Source of the DNA: Abelmoschus esculentus
Lineage: Eukaryota; Streptophyta; Magnoliopsida; Malvales; Malvaceae
Assembly (NCBI GenBank): GCA_035048815.1
Contig: JAUCBN010000006.1
Coordinates: forward strand, 16,321,001-16,385,000
DNA length: 64,000 bases
Direction: 5' to 3'
In this document: positions 23,691-36,454 of the stretch, piece by piece
Layout of the letters: every line of letters starts with the position of its first letter
How positions within the stretch are numbered: position 1 is the stretch's first letter
Program-made: the position numbers and the translations under genes
Notes under the pieces: model-generated
What the model saw: the letters and a program-made list of their open reading frames with translations, nothing else
Told to the model about the DNA's origin: nothing
Database searches by the model: none

Positions 23691-26600
23691 TTAGTCAGGA
23701 TCAGCTAACATCTGCTCAGTGTTAATATGCTCAATGACCACTTTCTTTTCCTTAACACGTTCCCTTATGGCTAGATACTTAATGTTGATGTGTTTACTTC
23801 GACTTCCAATTTTGTTGTTCTTAGCCATAAAAACAACAACTAAATTGTCACAATATATCCTTAATGGCCTAGAGATTGAATCCACAAGTCTAAGCCTAGA
23901 AATGAAACTCTTTAACCATATTCCATGTGAGGTAGCCTCAAAACATGAAACGAACTCAACCTCCAAGTGGAAGTAGCAGTTAAAGTCTGCTTAATGCTCC
24001 TCCAAGATATAGCTCCGCTGATAGATATAAATATGTAACCTGATATTGATTTACGTGAATCAACACAACCAGTAAAGTCTGAATCGGAGTAGCCAATCAC
24101 CTCCAAATGGTCGGATCGTCTATATGTAAGCATGTATTCTTTTGTCCCTTTAAGGTATCTCAAAACCTTCTTTGCAGCTTTCCAGTGGTCTATACTTGGA
24201 TTACTCTGATATCTTCCCAAAATCCCAACGGTAAATGCAATGTCAGGTCTTGTACAGACTTGGGCATACATCAGGCTTCCAACAATAGAAGCATATTGAA
24301 TGTTTCTCATTTGCTCCTTCTCAAATTCGTTCTTCGGGCATTGGTTCAAATTGAACTTATCATCATTCACGATAGGAGCAATACTAGGTGAACAATCTTT
24401 CATCCGAAACCTTTCTAAAACTTTGTTGATATAGGTTTCTTGAGATAGACTTGAGACACCTTTATGTCTATCACGATGAATCTTAATGCCAATGACATAA
24501 GATGCATCACCCATATCTTTCATATCAAAGTTTTTAGAAAGAAATTGTTTCACCTCATGTAACATACCCATGTCATTCGTTGCAAGTAAAATGTCATCCA
24601 CATATAGGATAAGGAAACAAATTTTACTCCCATTGACCTTCTGGTATATACATTGATCCATGATATTCTCAATAAAACCAAATGAAGAAATAACTTCATG
24701 GAATTTTAAATACCACTGGCGGGAGGCTTGTTTCAATCCATATATAGATTTCTTTAACTTGCAAACTAAGTGATCATCATCACTAGAGGAAAATTCTTCA
24801 GGTTGTTTCATGTATACCTCTTCCTTTAGATCATCATTAAGAAAGGTAATTTTTACATCCATCTGTTGTAACTCAAGATCAAATTGAGCTACTAATACTA
24901 ACAAAATATGCAAGGAATCTTTCTTAGATATTGGATTAAAAGTTTCAGTGTAATCGATTCCTTTTCGTTGAGTGAATCCTTTAGCAACGAGTCTTGCTTT
25001 ATATCTTTCTATGTTGCCTTTTGAGTCTCTTTTGGTTTTAAAGACTCATTTACATCCAATGGCTTTTACACCACCAGGCAACGATACAAGATCCAAACTT
25101 CGTTGCTCTTCATAGAATTCATCTCATCTTTCATAGTATCATACTATAATTATGACTCATTGCAGCTCATGGAACTTGAAAACGACTCAGGGTCATTTTC
25201 AGCTCCAACATTATAGTCAGATTCTTGTAAATACACAAAATAATCACTAGAAATTGTTGATTTTCTTTCTCTAATAGATCTTCTTAATGTTGAATCAACA
25301 TTCTCTTATGGATCATGTTGTTCGACTGGTTGTTCAATAATTTCTGGAATTTCTTGAACAACTTGATCTATTGGAGTATTTCCAGCAGTTTGTGGAACTT
25401 CAATGATTGGTTGTTCAACGCCCGATTAAGCTTGAGGGGCGTTATATATGATAACCAATCTCTCACTTAAAGTGGATGATTGATCTACGTGTATTGAATC
25501 CCGAGACAGATCACTCCCACTGATTGAGTCATTCTCAAGAAATTTTGCAATTCTTTATTCCACAATTCTAGTGCTATTAGATGGACAATAGAATCTGTAA
25601 CCTTTGGACTTTTCAGCATATCCAATGAAATACCCACTAATAGTCCTTGGGTCCAGTTTCTTTTCTTGTGGGTTATAAATTCTCACTTCAGATGGGCATC
25701 CTCATACGCGTATATATCGCAAACTCGATTTCCAACCTTTGAATAACTCAAAAGGTGTCTTTGAGATAGTCTTGGTTGGAACCCGGTTTAATATATACAC
25801 AGCCATCTTGAGAGCATCAACCCATAAAGACTTAGGTAGCTTAGAGCTACTAAGCATACTTCACAACATGTCCATTAAAGTTCGGTTTCTTCTTTCCGCA
25901 ACACCATTCTGAATAGGCGAGCCTGACATGGTGTATTGGGCAACTATACCATTGTCTTGAAGAAACTTCGCAAATGGACCATGTGTTTGTCCATCTTCTG
26001 TGTATCTACCATAATACTCACCACCTCTATCTGTTCTCACAATCTTTATTTGCTTACCGCATTGTTTCTCTACTTCAGCCTTGAAAACCTTAAAGGCTTC
26101 TAACGCTTCACTTTTATGATGAAGCATGTAGAGATACATGTATCGTGAGTAATCATCTATAAAGGTGATGAAGTATTTCTGACCTTGAACATCCATATCT
26201 AGGCAACATATATCAGAATAGATAATTTCTAATATGGTCGAACTCCTCTTGGTACCTTTCTTTGACTTGTTAGTCTGCTTACCCTTAATGCAGTCTACAC
26301 AAGTATCAAAATCAGTAAAATCTAAGGTATTGAGTGCCCCATCATTTACTAATCTTTTAATCCTTTCAATAGAGATATGACCTAATCACCGATGCCATAA
26401 AGCAGAGGAATCTTCATTTATAACACAACGCTTAGTACCAGTTTGAATGTGCATAACATTATGAGTGACATTATTTTGTAAATAAATGGAGTAAAGACCA
26501 TCACATAAAATTTCATTTCTAACAATTTCAGATTTATAAAATAAATTGAAACCAATATTCGAGAAATTAAAACCGTCCCCCAAAGGTACAAGTCTTGAAA

Positions 26601-27447
26601 CAGAAATCAAATTTCTAGAAAAACTAGGAATGTAAAGTCTTTTCTAAAATTAAAACAAAGCCATTACTCAACACTAATTCACAGGTCCCAATAGCTTCCA
26701 CATGCGATTGCATCTTGTTTCTTGAATAGATGTATCGCTCAGCTCCCACTGGTTCCCTCAGATTTTTTAATCCTTGTAAGGAATTTGAGACATGGATTGT
26801 AGAACCAGAATCAATCCACCATGTGTTATAATTAATATCAACCATATTTGACTCAAAGCAAACGAGTGAGATTGATTTACCTTTCCTTTCAAGCCAGCCC
26901 TTATACTTGACACAGTCATTCTTCATGTGTCCCTTCTTTTTATAGAAGAAACACGTGGACTCTTTCTTGATGTCAGTTTGGGGTTGCATTTTAGCTTTCC
27001 TCTTTTATTTGGCTTGGACTGAATTCTTTCCTTGAGTAATCGTCAGTGCACTCTCTCCCATGTCTAGTACAAGCCTACCTCTTCTTGATCACACATTGTC
27101 AAGAGATCATCAATAGACCATTTATCTTTATGTGTGTTATAAGAGATCTTAAATGACCCGTATTGAGGAGGAAGAGTGTTCAATATATAGTGTACTAGGA
27201 AAGATTCAGATATTTCAACCTCAAGTGCCTTAAGTCGAGCTACCAAATCACGCATCTTATTGATGTGATCACGCACACCTCTCATCGTAGTGAGCCTTAG
27301 AGATGTGAACTTCATAATTAAAGTGATGGCTAATGTATTTTGAGAAGTCTGAAACTGTTTCTCTATAGCCTTTAATAGCTCTTGGACATTGTCATAATAC
27401 TCAATCGAGCCACGAACATCAGCAGAAACCTTGCCCTTAATGAACAT
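23691..27447 (-). pseudogene. gag–pol remnants of copia element 2
   Basis: Fragments in copia order: capsid-like gag 27447–27064, nucleocapsid and protease 26989–26624, a piece 26610–26386, integrase core 26196–25861, reverse transcriptase plus start of RNase H 24913–23912, and the RNase H tail 23966–23691 in another frame. The pieces are separated by stops and a one-base frameshift, so no full polyprotein can be made. Confidence 0.9.
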
Positions 27448-28291
27448 AATACTTAAGCGATTGGATCGCTCCCACGTTTCTTATAAAGCAAGATCAACCT
27501 TATTGCTGGTGTCACTTATATGTGGTTCAGATTTCCTTATAGCATAGTCAATATTCATACACCCTAATTGCAGAAAAATACCTTCCTTCCAGAACTTAAA
27601 GTTCTCACTAGTTAATTCAGGGATATCTACTCTATTATCAGAGATATTCATAGGTAATAATGTTGCAAAATAAATTGATATACATGCTTAATATTAATTT
27701 AAGGCATAACATAAGCTATAATTTACCAATGCAAATTATAGAAATAATGAATCTAGTGACATAAAAATTACCTGTGGGCTAAATTTTTAATTCGATTAGA
27801 TTTATTTTGATAGAATATTTTCTATCCTTTATATAAAAATTATTAAATTTATTTTTATAACTCTTGTGGGTAATTATAAAAATTCATCTAATAATTTTTA
27901 CCTTAATGTTAAGGGATTTAATATCTAAGCTTTCTTTATGTGATTTTTAACCTTAGTAATTTTATTTAACTAAAGATGTTGTGGCTAGTCTTTAACTAAA
28001 TAAAATTATTAAAATCACTTAGCTAGATATTAACCCTAAACTTTATTTAAAGTGTTGTTTGTTCATTATACAACGTTTTATGTCTAGTCCTTATGAGATC
28101 CTTATTATAACTTTATTTAATTAAAGTTATTGTGGCTAATTTTCTAATTAAATAAATTATATAGATCTCTAGACATAATCTATAGTTTTATCGTTAAAAA
28201 GCTTTATGCAATAAGTACTAAAGTTTTATGTACCTAATTTTATGTATATAACTAAGTTATAACATATCTTAATTTAGGCACATACTATATA

Positions 28292-28345
28292 TTAATTTCT
28301 AAAATTTATTTAAGTAAAAATACTTAAATAAATTTTAGAAATTAA
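28292..28345. repeat. Perfect 25-bp inverted repeat in the leader of copia element 2
   Basis: Arms 28292–28316 and 28321–28345 are exact reverse complements with a 4-nt aaaa spacer. They lie between the primer-binding site and gag, in the untranslated leader of the element. Confidence 0.9.
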
Positions 28346-28476
28346 TCTTATGAAAATAAAATTTCTGCAACATAATTTTTCTCAAAATTTCAGAATTTAA
28401 AGATCAAAATGGCATTTTAAGTTTGAGAAAAATTAAACATGACAAGACAGTGATTTAACATGGCTCTAATATCAAA

Positions 28477-28963
28477 TGTAAGTATTAAACGAGCATAAAT
28501 GCAACGGAAAATGATCAAAATAAATACCTCCAACCATTGTCAAAACTTTATGTCAAATGAGATGTGGTTGTACCACTATCGAGCTCGTCGGACCACCGTG
28601 GTAACACCTCGAACCACCGTAAAATTAAAGAATTCGACCATAAAAAATAATTAGAACCGCCAAGATCTTCTAAGCACTCGAGAACCTCAATAGATGGAAT
28701 ACTTTATGCAAATGAATTGCTTGTGTTTTCTGTGCTTAGGAACCTTGTGCCAATGGGTATTTATAGGAGTGATTTACCATCAAAATCACTCCAATTGGAT
28801 AAAAATGCCCTTAAACTACACGACATTATGGCCATGACCGAACCATGATGCTGAACGTGGGAGTGAGATGTTAAATGTGGGAGTGATCTTCCTACATTTC
28901 TGATAGTGGAAATAATCATGGGAAAAGTTTACGAACCAGACTTGGTTGGTTATCCAACCAACA
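28477..28963 (-). repeat. 5' LTR of copia element 2 (487 bp)
   Basis: Same length as its partner, same ends, and flanked on the right by TSD ATATA. The primer-binding site lies just inside on the left. Confidence 0.92.
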
Positions 28964-28968
28964 ATATA

Positions 28969-30952
28969 TTCATTTTATGATAAAATTTGAACATATAAAA
29001 GATAAAATAATATAAACATTCTTAACTATTAGGTCAATTAGTAGATTTTTTACTAGAATATTTTACTAGGAAGTACATTATTTTTTTATATGCAAAACTA
29101 GATGCAATTTGAATCATTCGACAATTTTAATATTTCACACAACATCGTTCTATTTTCAACGATAAAATGATGAGATAAATGATTGTGATGGTTCATGATG
29201 GATGTGATAGGTAGTAATGTGATAATCGGCGATAAAATTATCTTAAATTCGGATTTGAGATTTGAATGTTAGAGATTTTAAATTTTAGGACTATTTTATA
29301 AAATTTAAAATTAATTTTTATACACTTTTAAATATAATTTTAAAATTCTAAAAGTTAATACATGATAATTAATAATAAAAATTAATAATTAATGATGATG
29401 AAGTATATCAAAGTAGACAAAAAATGTTAGATACTAAATTAAAAATAGATACAAATTAAACACTTTTATTGTTAATTTGTATAGCATGACGTGTTCACTT
29501 GAAGATTGACGCGTGGTAAAGGAATCTAATATAACATGTGAAAACACGTGTTAATTTTCAATAAAAAAAGTATTTACATGTTTGTTATATTTTTATATTT
29601 CGAGTATCAGATTTATCTTTTAAAGTTAAAATAATTATTTGCAAAAGTATAAAATATTTACTAATATTCATGCCAGACTTCCATGCATATTATTACATTT
29701 TTTAAAAAATATAATAGGTATATTCAATAGAAAAACAAAGCCTATAGAGATAGAGTCTGCAGTCGCCAATAAGGCTGGTAATTTAACCCGTATCCATCGG
29801 TCCCGATTTGATAGAGATTTCTTATTAAAAAATTAGATTAGGTTTTGATCAAATTAGTTTGAGTTATTATAAAAAATAAAGTTAAGTTACAATCAGATTT
29901 AAGGTAAAAATATTCGATCTAATCTAATATATTTATGTATATTTAATATTTTTATTATTTTTTATCACAATTGAATTATAAATTTTATTATTTTCAATCA
30001 AATTAAAAATATTAAATCAGATTAAAATTAAAATAAATATTTTAATTTTTAAACCTGAATCGAAGTGATAAAAAATCTGCCCTGATCCGATCCGTAATCG
30101 TCCCAATGGCCAAGATGCTTGAAGAGGAGAAACCGCTGAAGAAAGTTTTGGTAGGTGTCTGTATAGAAATGGACCGCAGCCGTTAATGTCGGTCACACCT
30201 TTTTAAAAAAATTAAATTAATATATATTTTATATTAATAATTTAATATTATACTTTCTTATATCTATAATGTATTAAAGATAAAACTCTATAGTTTACGT
30301 ATTTTAATATAAAATTGTCCGCCTGTATTTGTACTAAAACCCTCTCCTCATACCATATGAAATGCTTGTGATGCTTGAAGAGTATTCTTTTGCTTGGTTG
30401 GAATAAAGAAACATGAAACAAAAGTAGATGTCTGTTACGTGCTTGCTGGTGTCTGGTTCGGTGGAACTCATTTCATGATTGGAACAGGGAACAGCTGGGA
30501 TTGGTTCCAACGTGGCACATGTTGGTACGTCGAAGATGATTGGGGTTCACACGGTCATGTGATTGACGGTGATTTATTTCTAACGTTGGCTGACCCACCC
30601 ACTCACCGCCATCTCCCTCGACCACTGTATCTGTAAGTAGCTGCTATAAGTTTATTCTAATTATAATAATAATGAATATTATTATAGTCATTATAAATAT
30701 TATAATCATAAATTTTTAATAATATATTATTATAGATATAACAGTTACGGGTATCGTGATTTTATACAATACAATGCCTATAATGCTAAGTTAGTTTTAA
30801 TTAATTAATATTTTAATATGGTCCAATATTCTGTTAGGTACCTAAGTTAGGTTAATAATTCGAAAAAAAGAAAGCTTAGTTAGAGATGGGCAGCCCTATT
30901 GATTTCACATGGAAATGAGTTGTTCGGGTCGATCAATGTATGGCATGTTATC
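28969..30952. other. Intergenic DNA, mostly AT-rich
   Basis: A G+C-richer island at about 30390–30640 carries an 80-codon ORF (30394–30636, alternative start) and several ACGTG or ACGTC cores, ending near a donor-like gtaagt. I do not recognise the ORF as a protein. The rest has no visible gene. About 29755–30110 looks like a decayed repeat of the type at 35021. Confidence 0.4.
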
Positions 30953-31164
30953 GAGAGATTATACGGTGAACCTTGTTCATCACATCATCTATGGTTTAAG
31001 TAATTAAAATCGTTGATCTTTAAATAACCACCTAATAACTACTTATTCACTAAATCCATGTAGGAAAGAGGTGATGATTCACTTAGAAAAAATTTAAAAT
31101 CAATGATCCTGATTGCTTGAGACTATGGATAACGTGGTGAACAGGGTTCACTGTATAATTTTTC
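30953..31164. mobile_element. Small inverted-repeat element, copy A
   Basis: About 42-bp imperfect terminal inverted repeats: the left arm contains ATTATACGGTGAACC (30953–30994), and the right arm (31123–31164) is its inverse. I count about nine mismatches, all transitions. The 212-bp element has no coding capacity. A related copy lies at 31483–31950. No TSD could be fixed. Confidence 0.65.
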
Positions 31165-31482
31165 CATGCGATCATGCTCAACCTACGACTGCATTTAATT
31201 ATGTTGATGTGGTCATTAAGTCGCCGTTCTCTTTATTTGCTATAAGTATATTTATATAACATGTTTTAAAAAGGAAAATTAAAAGTAACTCGACATTTAT
31301 ATTTTGGAAAAAAAATGTTTGGTATATTATTAGGAAAAATAATATTAGATGAATATGATTTATCATGTCATTTATTCAATAATAAATTTTTATCTTATTT
31401 TTAAGGTGTATTTTTATATTTTTTTTACGAGGTGAATCTTTATCTCTTTTCCAACATATCATTAAATGAATAAATCTCATTG

Positions 31483-31950
31483 AATGGAGAGATTATAAGG
31501 TCATTTATGATCAAGCAATTGAAACCCGTTCATCTTTAAATAAATACCTAATAACCAATGGCGGATCCGAAACTATATGTGAAGGTGGGAATAAATCAAA
31601 TATTTTTTAGGATAAGTACAAGTCATAAAAATCTCAAAATTTCAGGTGAGTACAATCATAAAATTTTAAAAAATTTAAAGACTAATTCATGAAAATTTCA
31701 AAAATCAAAGCTAAATATATAAATTTTTTAAAAAGGTGGGCACAGACTCACACTCAGTTACATATGCATCTGCCGTTGCTAATAACTATTCAGCCACTAA
31801 TTATATGTAAGAAAAAGATGATGATTCACCTTGAAAAAAATTAAAATGAATGGTCCTGATTAATTAGGACCGCGAATAATGTGATAAACTAGATATACCT
31901 AATAATTTTTTCATTAAATAGGACTATAACGTGATAAGTCGGGATCATAT
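31483..31950. mobile_element. Small inverted-repeat element, copy B, interrupted
   Basis: Begins gagagattataagg like copy A and shares its central segment (ctttaaat…cctaataac and atgattcac…aaaaattaaaat). It is split by the 223-bp element at 31556–31778. Its right boundary is poorly defined. Confidence 0.55.
31556..31778. mobile_element. hAT-like MITE with 8-bp target duplication
   Basis: Flanked by perfect 8-bp direct repeats CTAATAAC (31548–31555, 31779–31786). The ends CAATGGCGGAT and ATCTGCCGTTG are inverted repeats with two mismatches over 11 bp. The length is 223 bp with no ORF. Copy A of the host element shows the empty site, with CTAATAAC once at 31032–31039. An 8-bp TSD with short TIRs is characteristic of the hAT superfamily. 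Confidence 0.8.
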
Positions 31951-34900
31951 AATATTTTTTCAAGGAGAATTTAATTCACGGAACGTATACTTATTTCTAA
32001 AAATGATATTATTGAACTGTATAATTTTTTATATATATAAGTTGAGTGAAATTGAGGTATATTTTCGCATCGACTTAAAGTTGAACTATTCTTTTAATGT
32101 AGTAAAATTCTATCCATAACTACTATCTACGATTAGAGATAAAACTAAAATTTAAGATCAATAACAAATTTATAAATAATTTAATTTCTAAAAAGAAAAC
32201 TTATAAAAATAAATAAATCACATATAATATCGTCTCTACCTGTAATAATTTTTGCAGTCTAACGAAACTATTAATGTCGATGAACAAAATTCGTATTATT
32301 CTTTTTTTTAAGAGAGATCTATTAATTTTATTAAATGAGAACATATCTGAATTATAATAAAAGTTTATATTCAATAAACAAAATACTTCAAATCAAACAT
32401 ATATCTAAAAAAACAAAATTAGCGGTTATTAGATCATAAGAGGATCAAAAGGAAAAGATAAGAATCTAATCCAAACTCGGAATAAAAGAAGAATACAAAC
32501 ATCACCAAAATTCAAGATGAGAGGTAAAATCATCAACAAACAACATAAAAATACATATTACAATGAACGTCGTTGACAACAAAGATATTATCACTATTCA
32601 ATCGCGAAAATGAACGGTAGATGTAATCGCATATCCAAATCTTGATTGAGGATCCAAAATAGGGAGATCAACAATATAAAGAAAGGAGCGCCATCATAAT
32701 TAGTCATGGTGTTGTTAGATCCAACCCTGATAAAAACCAAAAAAATGCTAAAAGATAAAAAAATATACCAAAAGATAAAATAAAATCGTTCCATAAAAAC
32801 AGAATAATTTATTGAAAACTAAAAATAAAATAAACAAAATAATAAATCCGGCTATTGATGACTAGTATTAAAACCGGTGTCGCGGCCGGTGAAGAAAAAA
32901 AAAACAAAAGAGAAATTTTAATAGTGAAAAAGGAGATCGGCTAGGGGTGCATATATTTGCAAAATTAACGTATAAATTTGTATTATTCTTTGTGTTTCTT
33001 TATTTGTGTTAACAGTGATTTTACAATATTTATATATGGTTTTTCACTGTTTTATTTATTTTTATTTTATTGATAATATATATTTTATAAAATTATTTAT
33101 ATTATAAATGAAAAAAAAACATATGAATTATATTCAATGTTAAACATTTTGGGAAAAGATTTGTTTGAATTATTTCAGCCCTGTTTCTGTCCGTTGCTCC
33201 CGAGGAAACCGCAGGTTAGGCATAACTTTTAACACTCGAACACTGGGCCCAAAAACTTGAATTAGACTATTTTCTATTTTCTTCTTGGAAGCACATTAAT
33301 AATGTTTTTATTAAATTATTTAAATATTATTATTATTATTTGAATTTAAATTTGAATTAGTTTTTATCATCGCTAGATATTTTAAAATGTAAAATCCGAG
33401 TTTTAAGTTTGTTTATTAATAATTTAAATTATTTGAATCCAATTATTAAATTTATTTATTAAATTTCTTTCTCTCTCTTGGCAATTGGAAAACACAATGG
33501 ATTTTTGGTTCACCGGAAATCAAGAACAATTAAAATATGATTTACATAGAGAGAGGAAACGAACTTTGTAATATTTCAGACCAGCTTGATGTCAATGATA
33601 TATATTAATAATATTATCTATACTTTTCATAATAGCTAATACGAGTGTTTATCAAATAAGTCGATCACGAATTGAGTAGTGTTCGATTTGTACTCGTTAA
33701 AAGATTTTTTGTTCGACTCAACTCGTTGTTCGTTAGCTCAATAAAGTTTTGTTCAACTTATACTCGATAAAAAATCTTATTACTCAACTCAACTTGTTAC
33801 TCGTTAAATTTGCTAAAATAGTTAATTTGTTTTTCAAATATAAATAAAATATAATATTACTATTAGAGCTTAATATAAATATAGAAATTCAAAAAAACAT
33901 AAGGTATGAAGAGATAAATAAACGAACACGTCATGAGCGAATTAAAGATAAAATCGATATTCAAGTGTGAGACTCTTTTTATTTTTTTTAATAATTTTCG
34001 ATAAACAACATAAAATAAAATACCTTAAAATTTTAAAATTTTAATTTTTAATCCCTTTACATTTATACATAAAGTAATAATAAAAGAAAAATAAAAGACT
34101 TTAATAAAAAAGAAAGACTTATTGTTATAATTTAATTTTTTATTAATATAAATTGACTTCTTTTAATTCTCACGAAGTATAAAACATTTTGAAAATTTGA
34201 AACTAAAATTTATGAGTAAATTACCTGGCGATTCACTGATTTTTTTTTAAAGTTTTTGAGTAGTATTTAAAATTTTTGAAACATAATTTTTAAGGTAGCC
34301 ACTAAAAAGTCATAAAAGAATTTATAAAAAATATTTAGATGCTCATGAATTTATTGAATTGATTTGGGTCTTGCACGATTTGATTCGTTAAGATTTTAAA
34401 TCAAATTTAATTCAAATCGAATTAATTGAGTCAAATTTTAATCGAATTTTAACTAAATCAAATTTAAAATATTTATCAACTGCTTAATTCATTAAACCCC
34501 AAACAGCTATATATACGTGTATAAGTATTGTATGAATTGATGACTGCAACAGCAACACAATATTGCGAAGGAAGACATTGGCTGGATGCTCAAATTATAT
34601 TTATGAACATAGATAAAATTAAGATTTAATGTTAGAAGAATTTAGAGGCTATTAAATATTTAAATTTAAAATTAAAAAGCTATTTGTTATTTAATTAATA
34701 TTTAAATTAAAAAAATTAAAAATATAATTATACTAAAAAATTTGAGAGGGATAGCAGTCCTTCCCGCCCTATATATAGTTTCGTCCCTACTTGTTACTCA
34801 TGCTTAAACTGTTTTTGGCTTTAGATGTCTAAATTTTCATTTCAGTTATTTTAAATGTTTAACTGTTGAAAAAAACTCCATGCATGGCATGTTTTTAATT

Positions 34901-35011
34901 TTTAAATAAATAAAAAATATCATCTATTTAAATTTTTATAAAATAGTTTTTAATCTTTAACCTCAAATCCTCAAATTATCACTATTTTTGTTATTTATTG
35001 TCTTGTTAGAG
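31951..35011. other. AT-rich intergenic DNA with repeat debris
   Basis: Words such as ctcgttaaaagattttttgttcgactcaactcg at 33650–33800 mark a decayed repeat like the one at 44240–44745. A short G+C-richer piece at 33175–33260 is unassigned. No gene is seen. Confidence 0.45.
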
Positions 35012-35020
35012 ACCACCACT

Positions 35021-35670
35021 TAGGGATGGTAACGGGGCAAGGCGGGTCGGGTTTTTGGCCGCCCGGCCCGACCTGATTTGATAATTTCTAAATCTAATCC
35101 CGATCGGACCCGATTAAAATATTATTTTATCCGTCTCGCCCCTATGTATTATTTCTTAAACTCGACCCCCATCCGACCCGAAATTTTTTTAAAAAAATAA
35201 TATTCATCAACAATAAAAGTTATATTCGATCAATCCTTTATCACAATTATAAATTATAGTTTTAAAGTAACTTTAAATCTATGTAAAAAAATAAAATAAA
35301 TATAATTTAAATTACTCACATGTTAAATTACATATTTAAAAGAAAAAAACTTGTATACTCGACTAACATAATCGAATATATTGAAATTTGAACAACATCT
35401 AATAATTTTTTATTATAAGAATAAACTTCAAAAGTATAAAAATTACTTAAAACCCATAAAAATATTTATGTATAATGATATTTTTTTATAAATATAATAA
35501 AATATATAAAAATATACTGGGGCGGGGCGGGGAATTTCAAACAAATACCCGAACCCAATCCAACTTAATGATATTTAAGCCCCGTCCCGATCCCCGAAAT
35601 TTAGAGAGAAAAACCCGACCTGATCGAGTCGGAACGCACCGAGTCGGGGACGAGTATTATTGCCATCCCT
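35021..35670. mobile_element. TIR element, about 650 bp, with 9-bp target duplication
   Basis: Starts TAGGGATGGTAA and ends ATTGCCATCCCT, an inverted terminal repeat. Directly flanked by ACCACCACT on both sides (35012–35020, 35671–35679). G+C-rich subterminal tracts (ggcgggtcggg, ggggcggggcggg, gtcgggg) lie inside an AT-rich core. A 9-bp TSD points to the Mutator superfamily, but the simple composition of the TSD (ACC repeats) leaves some doubt. An ORF across the right half is incidental. Confidence 0.65.
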
Positions 35671-36279
35671 ACCACCACTACTATCGTTGGACCACCACAA
35701 CTATTTTTTCCAACCAATTTTGCACTATAACCTATAGTAGGTGTGTTGATCAATTTTCTTTTTGTGAGTTCAATTTTTTGATGTTAGAAAACCGATCGAC
35801 ACACCTACTGACGATAGGTGATTGGAGAAATAATTATAATGGTTTGAAAAAAACATAATGACCGGAGACGTAATCATCCGTAACGAAATCGACCGAAAAA
35901 ATTTTGAAGAGAATTTTATGAGTTTTTAAATTTTAATTTTTTTAAATAAATTAAAAATAAATTAAAAAATAATAATTAATGATTAAATACTTAAAATAAT
36001 TAAAATAAATTAATTTAAACACTAAAAATAAGCTATAAATATAATTTAAATTATTAAGCCGCAGGCATTTAACGGCCAACATGGCATGTCAAACGGACCA
36101 AATAGATCAAATTTAACAGAATTATTAGTTAATGACGAAATCCATCAATTAAAAGGTTAGATTGATTAATTTTTTAAATTTAAGGATAATATTAAATAAA
36201 TAAAAATACTTTAAGAACTTTATAGATTTTTTAAAAGCTCTAGGGACTTTACGAACTCTTAAGCCAATTAAAACCATAC

Positions 36280-36287
36280 TATAAAAG
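36280..36287 (+). promoter_or_regulatory. TATA box of the CDKC gene
   Basis: TATAAAAG lies about 170 bp upstream of the start codon, consistent with transcription from near 36310. Confidence 0.6.
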
Positions 36288-36454
36288 TAAAACCACTCTA
36301 AAAGGACATAAATTAATAGCCATAGCTAGGGCTTTCAAATTGCAAAATTTTCTATCTCGGCGCTGGTGGTGTGGCAAATATTCCACCTTTTAGTCTCGGA
36401 GGTTTGTGAATTTGTTCTAAGTGGGTGCCAATTGATTCTCAATCGAAGAATCAG

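Larger units (their letters stand above)
22858..28963 (-). mobile_element. Complete but inactive Ty1/copia LTR retrotransposon (element 2)
   Basis: Two 487-bp LTRs (22858–23344 and 28477–28963) bound the element, with 5-bp TSD ATATA at 22853–22857 and 28964–28968. It reads on the minus strand. A degenerate primer-binding site (tgatattagagcc) lies inside the right LTR, and a polypurine tract aagtgggaga (minus) lies beside the left LTR. Coding order is gag (27447–27064), a zinc knuckle near 26950 in which one Cys is Tyr (CFFYKKKGHMKNDC), protease (WWIDSGS, about 26820), integrase (26196–25861, with GGEY and GVAERRNRT), reverse transcriptase (24913 downward, YVDD at about 24593–24604) and RNase H. 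A frameshift near 23950 and stops between 24914 and 25860 break pol. By hand alignment the LTRs differ at roughly 37 of 487 sites, mostly transitions. Confidence 0.95.

Noticed and set aside
24107..24391. Plus-strand ORF inside copia element 2
   Set aside because: Antisense shadow of the reverse transcriptase frame.
22853..28968. Gypsy-type classification for copia element 2
   Set aside because: Integrase lies before reverse transcriptase in the transcript order, which defines copia and not gypsy.
35475..35858. 127-codon ORF over the right half of the TIR element
   Set aside because: It runs across the element end and target duplication, so it cannot be an inherited coding frame.
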